Source: Gordonia araii NBRC 100433 (lineage in GTDB: Bacteria > Actinomycetota > Actinomycetes > Mycobacteriales > Mycobacteriaceae). From it: a DNA stretch of 64,000 bases. Numbering within the stretch: position 1 is the stretch's first letter; each line of letters begins with the position of its first letter. The stretch covers positions 1 to 64,000 of the forward strand of contig NZ_BAEE01000056.1 in NCBI RefSeq assembly GCF_000241265.1. The letters are read 5' to 3'. The notes under the pieces were generated by a model. It ran no database searches. It was not told the DNA's origin and was given only the letters and a program-made list of their open reading frames with translations. The translations under genes and the position numbers were made by a program. Below are positions 53,536-61,958 of this stretch, piece after piece.

Positions 53536-54212
53536 GTCGTCTCGATCAACTGCTGCGGCGTCATGCCGGTGGTCTGGAAGACGACGCGGCGGCCGATGAG
53601 CACGGCGTGGTCGGCGAATCGCTCGTAGTAGCGGCCCAGCAGCGTCACGTCGACCGCGGCGGCGACGCCGTGTTTCCACTCCCGATCCATCAGCACCGAG
53701 AACAGGTGGCGATGCAGGTCGTCCATCGCGTCGTCATCCTCTTCCAGCTGCAGCGCATCCTGCGGATCCTGGGATTCGAGGACCTCGCGGGCACTGTGGG
53801 CGAGCTTGACGGCGAGGCGGCCCATTTCGGCGAAGTAGCCGTCGACCTCCTCGGGCAAAGTCTTGTTCGGGTGCCGGCGTCGGGCGACTTTGGCGACGTG
53901 CAGCGCCAGCGCGCCCATGCGATCGACGTCGGCGACGATCTGGAAGCCGGTGACGGTGGCCCGCAGGTCGGCGGGCATCGGCGCCTGCTGGCTCAGAAGG
54001 GCGAATGCCCGCTTCTCGGCCTTACCGGACAGATCGGTCATCCGATCGTGGTCGGTGATGACCTCTTCGGCCACCTGGAGATTCGCGCGGAGCAATGCCT
54101 GGGTGGCACGGTCCATCGCGGTCCCCGCGAGATCGCACATCTCGCCGAGGATGCCGTTGAGCGCGGCTACCTGTTCCTGGTAGGCGCTTGTCTTGCCGGA
54201 CCGCCTGCGCAT
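53532..54212 (-). CDS. phoU: Phosphate-signalling regulator PhoU (PhoY-type)
   Basis: The 226-residue, all-helical PhoU protein has two repeats, each ending in a metal-binding E/D motif ([10 protein letters not shown] near 55, and [13 protein letters not shown] near 160-172). It represses the phosphate regulon under high phosphate through the PstSCAB transporter and a sensor kinase. The start at 54212 overlaps nothing; its stop overlaps mshD on the other strand. In M. tuberculosis phoT separates it from mshD; here no phoT is present. Confidence 0.9.
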   Translation of the reverse strand: MRRRSGKTSAYQEQVAALNGILGEMCDLAGTAMDRATQALLRANLQVAEEVITDHDRMTDLSGKAEKRAFALLSQQAPMPADLRATVTGFQIVADVDRMGALALHVAKVARRRHPNKTLPEEVDGYFAEMGRLAVKLAHSAREVLESQDPQDALQLEEDDDAMDDLHRHLFSVLMDREWKHGVAAAVDVTLLGRYYERFADHAVLIGRRVVFQTTGMTPQQLIETT

Positions 54213-54255
54213 ACGTCCACCCTACTGGTGTCGGTTGCCGATGCGGGCGTACGGC

Positions 54256-56298
54256 TCAATCGCAGCTGACGTCGCCCGCGTTCGTGACGGCGAGGTCGCT
54301 GGGCAGATTGGCCTCGACCTTGCGCGGCGGGAGCTGATCGACGTTGATCCGGGAGCCCGGCGTCGCGTAGGAGCGCAGCGACGTCGACGTGGAGAAATCC
54401 GATCCGAGGACCAGTTCGACACCCGACTTTACGGTCCGGTCCGCCTGGATCTTGGCCCCGGGGAACATCCGCGCGACGGTGGCGGCGGCGTCGCGCTGTC
54501 CCGGCCCGTAGCGCACCACGGTGCTGTCGAGCTTCTGGCTGGCGTCGGCGACGCCGCGAACCTCGAACCCCTTGGGCGTCAGCAGTTCGCTGGCGTGCGA
54601 GGCCAGCCCGGCCTGATCGGTGCCGTTGAGGATCCGGACGCCGACGTTGGACGGGGTCATCGCCAGCGCGTTGACCTTGCTGGGCGTCGCCGGCGCCGCG
54701 GGAGCATCGCCCTTGTCGTCGCCTTGCTTGTCGTCCTTCTTCACCGGCTTCGGCTTCGGCTTCTCGCCGGGCAGCGGGTCGTCGTTGATGATGGCGTCGA
54801 ACAGCGCCTGGATGTCCTCGTCGCGGGGCAGCTCGTTGTTCATCCCGTCCTCGCTGGTGCCCGACGTCGGCACGGTCACGAAGCTGACGCGACCGGCATC
54901 GATGCCGCGCATCGAGTCGGCGAGGTCCAGCAGCGACTCGGTGTCCACGTTGTCGACGTAGCTGTTGCGGGTGAAGGTGCGGGCGACCCGGTTCAGCTTC
55001 GCCGGGTTGGACAGCACGTTGCCCGACAGCGTCGAGCGGAGCAGCGACGACATGAACAACTGCTGGCGCTTGATGCGTCCGTAGTCGCCGTTGCCTTCGG
55101 TCGAGATCATTCGGGCGCGCACGTACTTCAGGGCTTTGCGGCCGTTGAGGCGTTGACGGCCGGCCTTGGGCAGGACGGTGCCGATCTCGTAGTCGTAGAG
55201 CGGAGTGGTGGAGCAGACGTAGACGCCGCCGACCGTGTCGACGATCTTGCGGAAGGCGACGAAGTCCATCCCGATGAAGTGGTTGATGTTCAGCCCGCTG
55301 ATCTTGGTGATCGTCTTGACCAGGCACTTGGGCCCGCCGATGGCGTAGACGGAGTTCAGCTTGACGTTGTCGGCGGCCGATACCCACTGGCCGGTGTACT
55401 CGCCGGTGTTGTCGTTGAAGCCCTCGCACTCGGGGTGGCTGACGGCGAGGTCGCGCGGGAACGAGACGGCGACGACGCGACTGCGGTTGGCGGGGATGTT
55501 GATCAGGATGATGGTGTCCGACCGGGCGCCCTCGGTGAGGGTCGCGTCGCCCGCGCCGAACTTGGCGTTCTTGCCCGCGCGGGTGTCGGTGCCGACGATG
55601 AGGTAGTTCTCGTCGCCGTACTGCTGCTTCTTCTCTTTGATGTTGTCGTCGTCGCCGTCGAGCGCATTGACGTTGCGCCACGAGTTGTTGACCGAGCCGT
55701 TGACCGCCCACGCGGCACCGGTGCCAACGAGGGCGAGGACGCACGCCGCTGTGGTCACCACGCGCCCGGCGACTTTCGCGTCGCGGGCCAGCAATTCGCG
55801 TCGGCTGCGTCCAGTGTGGCCGCGCTTGGCGGCGAGCTTGACCGGGTCCGGGGTGCGCTGCAGCGCCTGGTGGCGCGATTCGGTGCGGACCCGGCGATTC
55901 GTCGCCGTCGCCGACAGGTCGACGGGTACATCGCTGCGTCGCCGCACGACCGGGATGCGCTGGGTGACGTCGTTGGAGATCGGCCCGCCGTCGTCGATGG
56001 TGCGATAGACGGGCTGGCTCTGATCGAGCCACTGGGTGGTTGGACGCTCGTCGGGCGGCTGGGGCGCGCGCGGTGTCGCCTCCATCTGCTCCATGAGTTC
56101 GCGAACCGTGAGTCGCGATCGGCCGCGGACATAGCGGTCGCGATCGGCCGGCTCGCGCAACACATTCGGGTCGGGCGAGCCGGCCCCGGACGCGGTGACC
56201 CAGCCGTCGCCGGCAGAGGTGGCGCGCCCCGGGGTCTCTCGACGACGGCGGTCGCCGCGGTCGGAACCCGAGAACTTGTCTCCCGGTGGCTGGCTCAA
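54256..56298 (-). CDS. LCP-family cell-wall ligase (LytR-CpsA-Psr) with LytR_C domain
   Basis: The 680-residue protein has a long disordered, basic cytoplasmic N-terminus (about 1-175), one membrane helix (about 179-200) and an LCP domain (about 245-410). The LCP domain contains RSDTIILINIPANRSRVVAVSFPRD-type segments (Asp and Arg of the active site) and TKISGLNINHFIGMDFVAF. A C-terminal LytR_C domain follows (about 560-655, with VGVRILNGTDQAGLASHASE). LCP enzymes attach arabinogalactan or other polymers to peptidoglycan. Position matches Rv0822c. The Lys/Asp-rich linker near residue 525 is low-complexity. Confidence 0.88.
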   Translation of the reverse strand: MSQPPGDKFSGSDRGDRRRRETPGRATSAGDGWVTASGAGSPDPNVLREPADRDRYVRGRSRLTVRELMEQMEATPRAPQPPDERPTTQWLDQSQPVYRTIDDGGPISNDVTQRIPVVRRRSDVPVDLSATATNRRVRTESRHQALQRTPDPVKLAAKRGHTGRSRRELLARDAKVAGRVVTTAACVLALVGTGAAWAVNGSVNNSWRNVNALDGDDDNIKEKKQQYGDENYLIVGTDTRAGKNAKFGAGDATLTEGARSDTIILINIPANRSRVVAVSFPRDLAVSHPECEGFNDNTGEYTGQWVSAADNVKLNSVYAIGGPKCLVKTITKISGLNINHFIGMDFVAFRKIVDTVGGVYVCSTTPLYDYEIGTVLPKAGRQRLNGRKALKYVRARMISTEGNGDYGRIKRQQLFMSSLLRSTLSGNVLSNPAKLNRVARTFTRNSYVDNVDTESLLDLADSMRGIDAGRVSFVTVPTSGTSEDGMNNELPRDEDIQALFDAIINDDPLPGEKPKPKPVKKDDKQGDDKGDAPAAPATPSKVNALAMTPSNVGVRILNGTDQAGLASHASELLTPKGFEVRGVADASQKLDSTVVRYGPGQRDAAATVARMFPGAKIQADRTVKSGVELVLGSDFSTSTSLRSYATPGSRINVDQLPPRKVEANLPSDLAVTNAGDVSCD

Positions 56299-56430
56299 CA
56301 GATGTCCTTCACGTCTTCGGTGCGGCGCCCGAGACGCCGCGAACGATTATCCATCGTACTGTCCGGACCTGAGAGCTAGCCGTGGCCAGGTGCACTGTGA
56401 CGCAATCCAGAGCCCAGCGTCATAGTGGCG

Positions 56431-57579
56431 TTACCCGCCCGAGTGCATGACGTCGGCGGCCGTGGGGACCGCGCAGTCCTCGGGATCGTCGAGCCAGCCG
56501 TACGGCAGCGATACCTTTCCGGGCGAGCCCTGACGACCGCGCGGGCCGCCGGCGTCGTCGGGGAAGGGAACGTCCGGATCGAGCTGCGCTATCAGGCCGT
56601 CGAGCTCGTCGACGGTGGAGATCGCGGCGAAACTGCGCCGCAGATCGCCTCCGACCGGGAATCCCATCAAGTACCAGGCCATGTGTTTGCGTAGGTCGCG
56701 CAGGCCACGTTCCTCGCCGTGATGCTCGGCGAGAAGCACGGCGTGACGGTGCATGATGGCGCCGACCTGGCCGAGATTCGGCGGGACGGGCAGTGGATCG
56801 CCGCGCAACGCGGCCGCCAGCTCGGCGAACAGCCACGGACGGCCAAGGCAGCCGCGCCCGACGACGACGCCGTCGCAGCCGGTTCGCGCCATCATCGTCA
56901 CCGCGTCGTCGGCGCTGAAGATGTCGCCGTTGCCGAGGACCGGGATGGTGGTGACCGCCTGTTTGAGCTGGGCGATGGCCTCCCAATCAGCCTGACCGGA
57001 ATAGCGCTGTGACGCGGTGCGCGCATGGAGCGCGACGGCCGCGCATCCGCCGTCCTCGGCGATGCGGCCGGTGTCGAGGAAGGTGAGGTGCTCGTCGTCG
57101 ATCCCCTTGCGGAACTTCAAGGTGACCGGAACGCCGTACGGTTCGGCGGCCGCGACCATCGCATCGACGATCCGCGCCAACAGCCAGCGCTTGTACGGCA
57201 GGGCCGCTCCGCCGCCCAGCTTGGTCACCTTGGGGACCGGGCAGCCCAGATTGAGGTCGATGTGGTCGGCCCAGCCTTCGCCCGCGATGATCCGCACGGC
57301 TTCGCCGAGGGTGTCCGGATCGACGCCGTAGAGCTGCATGGAGCGGGGCGACTCGTCGTCGTCGAAGCTCATCATGTGCAGCGTCTTCTCGTTGCGTTCG
57401 ACGACGGCGCGCGCCGTGATCATCTCGCAGACGTAGATCGCCGTGGAGCTGCCGAATTCCCGGCACAGACGCCGGTAGGCCCGGTTGGTGACACCGGCCA
57501 TCGGGGCCAGAACCACCGGCGGATCGACCCGAAACGGGCCGATCCGCAGGTCGGTGCTAGTGGTGGTGGCGGAGGTCAG
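56431..57579 (-). CDS. dus: tRNA-dihydrouridine synthase
   Basis: About 382 residues; the TIM barrel starts with VVLAPMAGVTNRAYRRLCRE, and catalytic C/FMN segments follow (LNLGCPVPKV near 130, LHARTASQRYSG near 215, and NGDIFSADDAVTMM near 245). It reduces uridines in tRNA. No ATG, GTG or TTG occurs between the desA stop and the conserved core, so the start is unclear. CTG at 57579, a GTG just before VVLAPM, or a GTG deep in desA (57741) are the options. CTG just ahead of the desA stop, with a 4-base overlap, is the neatest. Corresponds to Rv0823c. Confidence 0.85.
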   Translation of the reverse strand: MTSATTTSTDLRIGPFRVDPPVVLAPMAGVTNRAYRRLCREFGSSTAIYVCEMITARAVVERNEKTLHMMSFDDDESPRSMQLYGVDPDTLGEAVRIIAGEGWADHIDLNLGCPVPKVTKLGGGAALPYKRWLLARIVDAMVAAAEPYGVPVTLKFRKGIDDEHLTFLDTGRIAEDGGCAAVALHARTASQRYSGQADWEAIAQLKQAVTTIPVLGNGDIFSADDAVTMMARTGCDGVVVGRGCLGRPWLFAELAAALRGDPLPVPPNLGQVGAIMHRHAVLLAEHHGEERGLRDLRKHMAWYLMGFPVGGDLRRSFAAISTVDELDGLIAQLDPDVPFPDDAGGPRGRQGSPGKVSLPYGWLDDPEDCAVPTAADVMHSGG

Positions 57580-58577
57580 GACGCCTGCTTCTCGCGTTTC
57601 GCCGCCTCGCGGGCCAGTGCGCGGTCGCGCATCTCCTCGAAACGGGTGGCGTCCTTGTCGAGCTGCTCGAGGAAGGCCGCGAGCTCTTCGCGGGTCTTCT
57701 CGCCCTCGGGGCCGAAGTCGGTGCGCTCGAAGACGTTCCACTTGCGCAGCACCGGCATGACGACCTCTTCGTAGTGCTGACGAAGGTCGTAGATGCCGTG
57801 CTTGGCCATCAGCACGCCGTGGCGGCGGAAGTTAGGCATGCCCATGCCCGGCATCTGGAAGTTGGTGACGATGTCGGTGACCGCGCGCAGCGTCTGGTCC
57901 GGCGACAGGTCCATGCCGGCGCCGCAGATGTTGCGGTAGAAGACCATGTGTAGGTTCTCGTCGGCGGCGATGCGCTGGAGCATGCGATCGGCGATCGGAT
58001 CGTTACAGGCCTTGCCGGTGTTGCGGTGGCTCACGCGGGTGGCCAGCTCCTGGAAGGTCACGTAGGCGACCGAGTGCAGCAGGCCGACCTCGTCGAGGTC
58101 GCCGTACTCGTTCTGCAGATCCTCCATGCGGTCCGCGGCGACGAGGACCGGGTCGTAGCCGTTGGTCATGTGGATCATCCGGGCCTCTTCGAGGGCGACG
58201 GGATCCACGCCGCGGGTGACGACCAGGTAGTCGCGCATCACGATGCCGTGGCGGTTCTCCTCCGCGGTCCAGCGGCCGACCCAGTGGCCCCACGCGGAGT
58301 CCATCGAGAAGTTGTCGGCGATCACGCGGTGGTACGAGGGCAGGTTGTCCTCGGTGAGGAGGTTGGTGATCATCGCGGCCTTGGCGACCTCGTCGAGCTG
58401 GGATTGCTCCGGGTCGTAGTCGCTGCCCCCGAGCGCCGCGAAGTTCTGGCCCTCATCCCACGGGATGTAGTCGTGGGGGTTCCAGTTGCGGGCGTGCTTG
58501 AGGTGTCGGTTGACGTTGTCCTCGGCGACCGGGGCCAGCTCCTGCAGTAGCTCGAGCTGCGTGAGTGCGCGTGCCAT
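57576..58577 (-). CDS. desA: Acyl-[acyl-carrier-protein] desaturase, DesA-type
   Basis: This is a soluble di-iron desaturase of 333 residues. The iron ligands are in two EExxH-type motifs: EENRH (about 109-113) and DENLH (about 206-210; D-E-x-x-H form), with helices around them as in mycobacterial DesA1/DesA2. DesA1 introduces double bonds into acyl chains used for mycolic acids. The ATG at 58577 has a GGAGGATC ribosome site. Gene order dus-desA equals Rv0823c-Rv0824c. A 160-base region upstream holds only its promoter. Confidence 0.92.
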   Translation of the reverse strand: MARALTQLELLQELAPVAEDNVNRHLKHARNWNPHDYIPWDEGQNFAALGGSDYDPEQSQLDEVAKAAMITNLLTEDNLPSYHRVIADNFSMDSAWGHWVGRWTAEENRHGIVMRDYLVVTRGVDPVALEEARMIHMTNGYDPVLVAADRMEDLQNEYGDLDEVGLLHSVAYVTFQELATRVSHRNTGKACNDPIADRMLQRIAADENLHMVFYRNICGAGMDLSPDQTLRAVTDIVTNFQMPGMGMPNFRRHGVLMAKHGIYDLRQHYEEVVMPVLRKWNVFERTDFGPEGEKTREELAAFLEQLDKDATRFEEMRDRALAREAAKREKQAS

Positions 58578-58741
58578 GTGTAGATCCTCCGGATGCTTCT
58601 AGGGGTCGACCGAGCATCGGGCCCGGCAAGTACAAAGCAATACCGACTCAAGCGTACGGCACTAACTGGACCGACCCAAGTCACCGACACAGGCGCGGGC
58701 GAAGGTCCCGGCGCCGCCTCACAGGGGTGGTGGCGCAGGTC

Positions 58742-59266
58742 TCAGCGGTCGAACATCTTCCCGATGGTGTCCATCCACTGCCTGGCCGGTTCGTCGATCG
58801 TGCCCAGTTCTGCGGCTTTGCGGCACCACCGCATCGCGGCCTGGCCGAACAGCATCGGGTTGTAGACGTCTTCCTCGCAGCTCCACAGTCCGTCGCCGGC
58901 GTAGGTGAGGATCGTGATGTTGGTCGCCGTGATGTGCGTCCCATCACCCGGATCGCGCATCGGGTTGTCGACTTCGCAGATCACCCGGGACGTGGACGGG
59001 TCGACGACGTGCCACAGCGACGGATACCCGGTCATGTGGCTGCCGGGGAAGGCGTGCATCGTCTTGTTGATCCATTTCCGGATCGCCTCGCGGCCCTTCA
59101 TCGTGCCCATCGCGTGCTCGATGTAGTCGGCGTCGACGGTGAACTGGTCGGCCCACTTGTCCCAATCGCGGGTCTCTGCGACCTCGGCGACGGTCGCTTG
59201 GAACTGTGCGAACGCATCGTTGAGTTCGTCGGCGGTGAAGCGCGGGGACTGCTCGACATCGGCCAT
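58742..59266 (-). CDS. SnoaL/NTF2-like protein
   Basis: The 174-residue protein has an NTF2-like/SnoaL fold, recognisable by W...FTVDADYIEHAMGTMKGREAI (about 43-62) and the later DNPMRDPGDGTHITATNITIL (about 103-123). Such proteins are isomerases, dehydratases or ligand-binding folds. A nearby steroid pathway makes a ketosteroid-isomerase-like role thinkable, but there is no KstR site and the expected catalytic residues are not clear. It is divergent from the kinase gene and stands alone. Confidence 0.7.
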   Translation of the reverse strand: MADVEQSPRFTADELNDAFAQFQATVAEVAETRDWDKWADQFTVDADYIEHAMGTMKGREAIRKWINKTMHAFPGSHMTGYPSLWHVVDPSTSRVICEVDNPMRDPGDGTHITATNITILTYAGDGLWSCEEDVYNPMLFGQAAMRWCRKAAELGTIDEPARQWMDTIGKMFDR

Positions 59267-59346
59267 GGGTGGATCCTATCCGTCGCGCCGAACGGCCCAG
59301 CGCATAGACTTCCGGGAAGCGCGAATCGGACGATCGAGGGGGAGCC

Positions 59347-61155
59347 GTGTACCAGGTGGGGGACGACATCGCGGGCTACCGCATTGTCGACGTCCTCGGC
59401 TCCGGCGGCATGGGCGAGGTGTATCGGGCCCAGCATCCCCGGCTGCCCCGGACGGATGCGGTGAAAGTGCTGCGGGCGGCGCACATCTCCGACGCGGAGG
59501 TGCGGGGTCGCTTCGAGCGAGAAGCCGATGTGATCGCACCGATCGTGCACCCGAACATCGTGCGCGTCTACGACCGCGGCGAGGTCGACGGTGCGCTGTG
59601 GATCGCCATGGAGTGGGTGCCCGGCACCGATGTCGCGCGACTGCTGGCGAATCACCCCGGCGGTCTCGGCCGGGAGCAGGTCGCCGCGATCGTGACCGGC
59701 GTGGCGGCCGGACTGGACGCGGCGCACCGCCACGGGGTGACGCACCGCGACGTGAAGCCGGCCAACATCCTCGTGACCCCCGGCGATGCGGGCGCGGTCA
59801 AACTGGGTGACTTCGGTATCGCCCGTGCCATCGAGGACGGCGGCGGGCTGACCGGCACCGGAATGGCGGTCGGGACGATGCGCTATGCCTCGCCGGAACA
59901 GATCAACGGCGGCGCGATCGGCGCGCGCAGCGACGTGTATTCGCTGGCAGCGACGACGTTCGAGCTGCTGACCGGCGCCCCGCCGTTCATCGCCGACAGT
60001 CTCAGCGGTGTGATGTCGGCCCATTTGTTCGCCCAGGTGCCGTCGGCGCACCAGCGCAATCCCGGTCTGCCGCGTGATGTCGACGACGTGCTGACGCGCG
60101 CGATGGCCAAGGATCCGGCCCACCGGTATGCCACCGCGGGGGAGTTCGCCGGCGCGCTGCTCGCCGCGTTGAACGGCGAAACGGGGGCGCGCACGCTGGT
60201 GGGCCCCCGTTTCGCCGATCCGGGGCGCGGTGGTCCGCCCGGGGCGATTCCGCCTCCGCCGGCGTCGTCACCGCAGCCGATGCGCCCGCCCGCTACGCCG
60301 CCTCCCGGGGCGGTGCCGAGCCTGCCGTACCCGCCACCGGGGTTCGGGGCGATGGTCGCGCCGCCGCGGCCGTCGAAGGTCCGTCGCGCACTCACCGCGG
60401 CGGCCGTGCTGGTGGTATCGGCGCTGGTCGGTGGCCTTGTCGCGCTGTGGCAGAACTCGGCTGCGGCGCTTGCTGCCCCCGACCGGCCGGATACGACCGT
60501 GACCAAGTACGCCGTCGAGGTCACCTGGCAACCCGTCGCCGATGCCACCGAGTACGTGGTCAAGCGGGGTGACGCCGAGGTCTACGCCGGGCCGGAGACG
60601 ACCTTCCGGGATCCGCTCCCGCTGCCCGGCGTCTACCAGTACTCGGTCTCCGCGCGCAGTCCAGGAGCCCTGCCGTCGCGTTTCTCGCTCAAGTCGACGC
60701 CGACCACGGTGTACGCCAGCTGGCGGCAGGTGCAGTGGATGGCCGACCTGTATCCAGATCTCGTGCCCGCCTCCCCGCTGAGCAGCAACGGCTACGACCA
60801 GGTCAATTGCTGGGCGAACGCGCCCGTGTACTTCGACGACACCTCGCAGGTCACGATCACGTGCCAGAAGATCGTCGGCAACGGGCCCCGCTACGGGATC
60901 ACCGTCTACGGATATCCGAACGATCCGGCCGGCCGTGCCGCGGCGAAGACCATCGTGTTCCACCGCACGGACGGGCGGCAGTTCACGTCGGCGCAGGGAA
61001 ACCGTGGCTCGGTCCACCGCTACCCGCTGAACGACACCCAGTGCGCCGGTATCGACTTCGAGGGGGAGAAGCGGGCGCTGACGCTCGTCGAAGTCTGTGT
61101 CACCAAGGGGACCGTCGAGGATGCCGTGCGTCTGGCAGAAAGGTTGCCGATGTGA
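59347..61155 (+). CDS. Transmembrane Ser/Thr protein kinase with extracellular sensor
   Basis: The 602-residue protein has a kinase domain (about 10-275) with the Gly loop LGSGGMG (17-23), K40, H133-R134-D135 and D155-F156-G157. A Pro-rich linker (about 290-340) precedes a single membrane helix (about 345-368). The outer part has an FN3-like module (about 375-450, with VTWQPVADATEYVVKRGD) and a C-terminal domain with two cysteines (VNCW and QVTITCQ). It resembles mycobacterial PknB/PknH-type receptors, but the sensor is of a different type. The start is GTG at 59347. Its stop overlaps the next gene. Confidence 0.88.
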   Translation: MYQVGDDIAGYRIVDVLGSGGMGEVYRAQHPRLPRTDAVKVLRAAHISDAEVRGRFEREADVIAPIVHPNIVRVYDRGEVDGALWIAMEWVPGTDVARLLANHPGGLGREQVAAIVTGVAAGLDAAHRHGVTHRDVKPANILVTPGDAGAVKLGDFGIARAIEDGGGLTGTGMAVGTMRYASPEQINGGAIGARSDVYSLAATTFELLTGAPPFIADSLSGVMSAHLFAQVPSAHQRNPGLPRDVDDVLTRAMAKDPAHRYATAGEFAGALLAALNGETGARTLVGPRFADPGRGGPPGAIPPPPASSPQPMRPPATPPPGAVPSLPYPPPGFGAMVAPPRPSKVRRALTAAAVLVVSALVGGLVALWQNSAAALAAPDRPDTTVTKYAVEVTWQPVADATEYVVKRGDAEVYAGPETTFRDPLPLPGVYQYSVSARSPGALPSRFSLKSTPTTVYASWRQVQWMADLYPDLVPASPLSSNGYDQVNCWANAPVYFDDTSQVTITCQKIVGNGPRYGITVYGYPNDPAGRAAAKTIVFHRTDGRQFTSAQGNRGSVHRYPLNDTQCAGIDFEGEKRALTLVEVCVTKGTVEDAVRLAERLPM

Positions 61156-61943
61156 TGCGGTCGGTTCCATGGCGAGTCATCGCACTGGCCTGCGCGGCAG
61201 TGGTCGTGGCGTTCACGGCTTTCGCGGGCGTCCACCTGTTGTCGCCCGGACCATCGGCGCCGCCGACCCCGTCGGGACTCAACCTCCAGCCCGAGCCGGG
61301 GCGAGTCGACGCGCAATGGCAACCGGTCGACGGGGCCGACCACTACCTGTTGTTGCGCGGCGACCAGGTGGTCTACGCCGGTTCGGAGCCGCGCGGCAGG
61401 GACGAAACGGCGACGAAAGGGCGGCACACGTATCGCGTTCAGGCGAGCAGGCGGGGCGTGCCCTCGCCGATGAGCGAGCCGGTGACCGTCGAGACGCAGG
61501 AGGGCTGGGGGGCAGCGGCTCCGCTGGTCAACCTGTTGCCCAAACTCCTGCCGGCCGCGCCGAAGGTCGATGGTCCGTGGCGCAAACTGCACTGCAACTG
61601 GCAGATCCGCCCCGGGCGCAACGAGATGGGCCCGGCCGAGCACGGTGCGGGTGTCGTCGGCATGCGATACCGGCTGATCTGCGGTGCGAGCCTGGAGGTG
61701 GCTCTGCACGCCATGTGGTTCTTCTCCAAGGACGCCGTCGACGGATATATGAGCCGGGTGACCACCGATTCGGAAGCACTGAGGTGGAACCACGGCTCGG
61801 CCTTCTGGTACGCCGCCAAGAACGAGGGCTACTTGAAGTTCGACGATCCGAAACTCTCGCTCATCGTCGTCGGCGTAGGCCGCACCGACCGAAAGACCAC
61901 GCGGGCCGACTTCCTCGCGCTCGCCAACGAGCTGCCGATCTGA
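61155..61943 (+). CDS. Membrane-anchored or secreted paralogue of the kinase's sensor domain
   Basis: This is a 262-residue protein with an N-terminal hydrophobic helix (about 6-30) and no kinase. The rest mirrors the extracellular part of the upstream kinase. Its FN3-like module (AQWQPVDGADHYLLLRGDQV matches VTWQPVADATEYVVKRGDAE) is followed by a domain with paired Cys (KLHCNWQ and RLICGAS) placed as in the kinase. The ATG at 61155 overlaps the kinase stop (TGATG); GTG at 61152 is also possible. It may be a co-receptor or decoy for the kinase. Confidence 0.75.
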   Translation: MRSVPWRVIALACAAVVVAFTAFAGVHLLSPGPSAPPTPSGLNLQPEPGRVDAQWQPVDGADHYLLLRGDQVVYAGSEPRGRDETATKGRHTYRVQASRRGVPSPMSEPVTVETQEGWGAAAPLVNLLPKLLPAAPKVDGPWRKLHCNWQIRPGRNEMGPAEHGAGVVGMRYRLICGASLEVALHAMWFFSKDAVDGYMSRVTTDSEALRWNHGSAFWYAAKNEGYLKFDDPKLSLIVVGVGRTDRKTTRADFLALANELPI

Positions 61944-61958
61944 GCCCGTTCCGCGGTG

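Noticed and set aside
57580-57741. Start of the dihydrouridine synthase at GTG 57741
   Set aside because: It would overlap desA by about 165 bases, and the extra residues are Arg/Gly-rich with no similarity to the family.
58742-59266. Ketosteroid isomerase identity for the SnoaL-like gene
   Set aside because: The fold is compatible, but no KstR site, no operon with steroid genes and no clear catalytic Asp/Tyr set support it.
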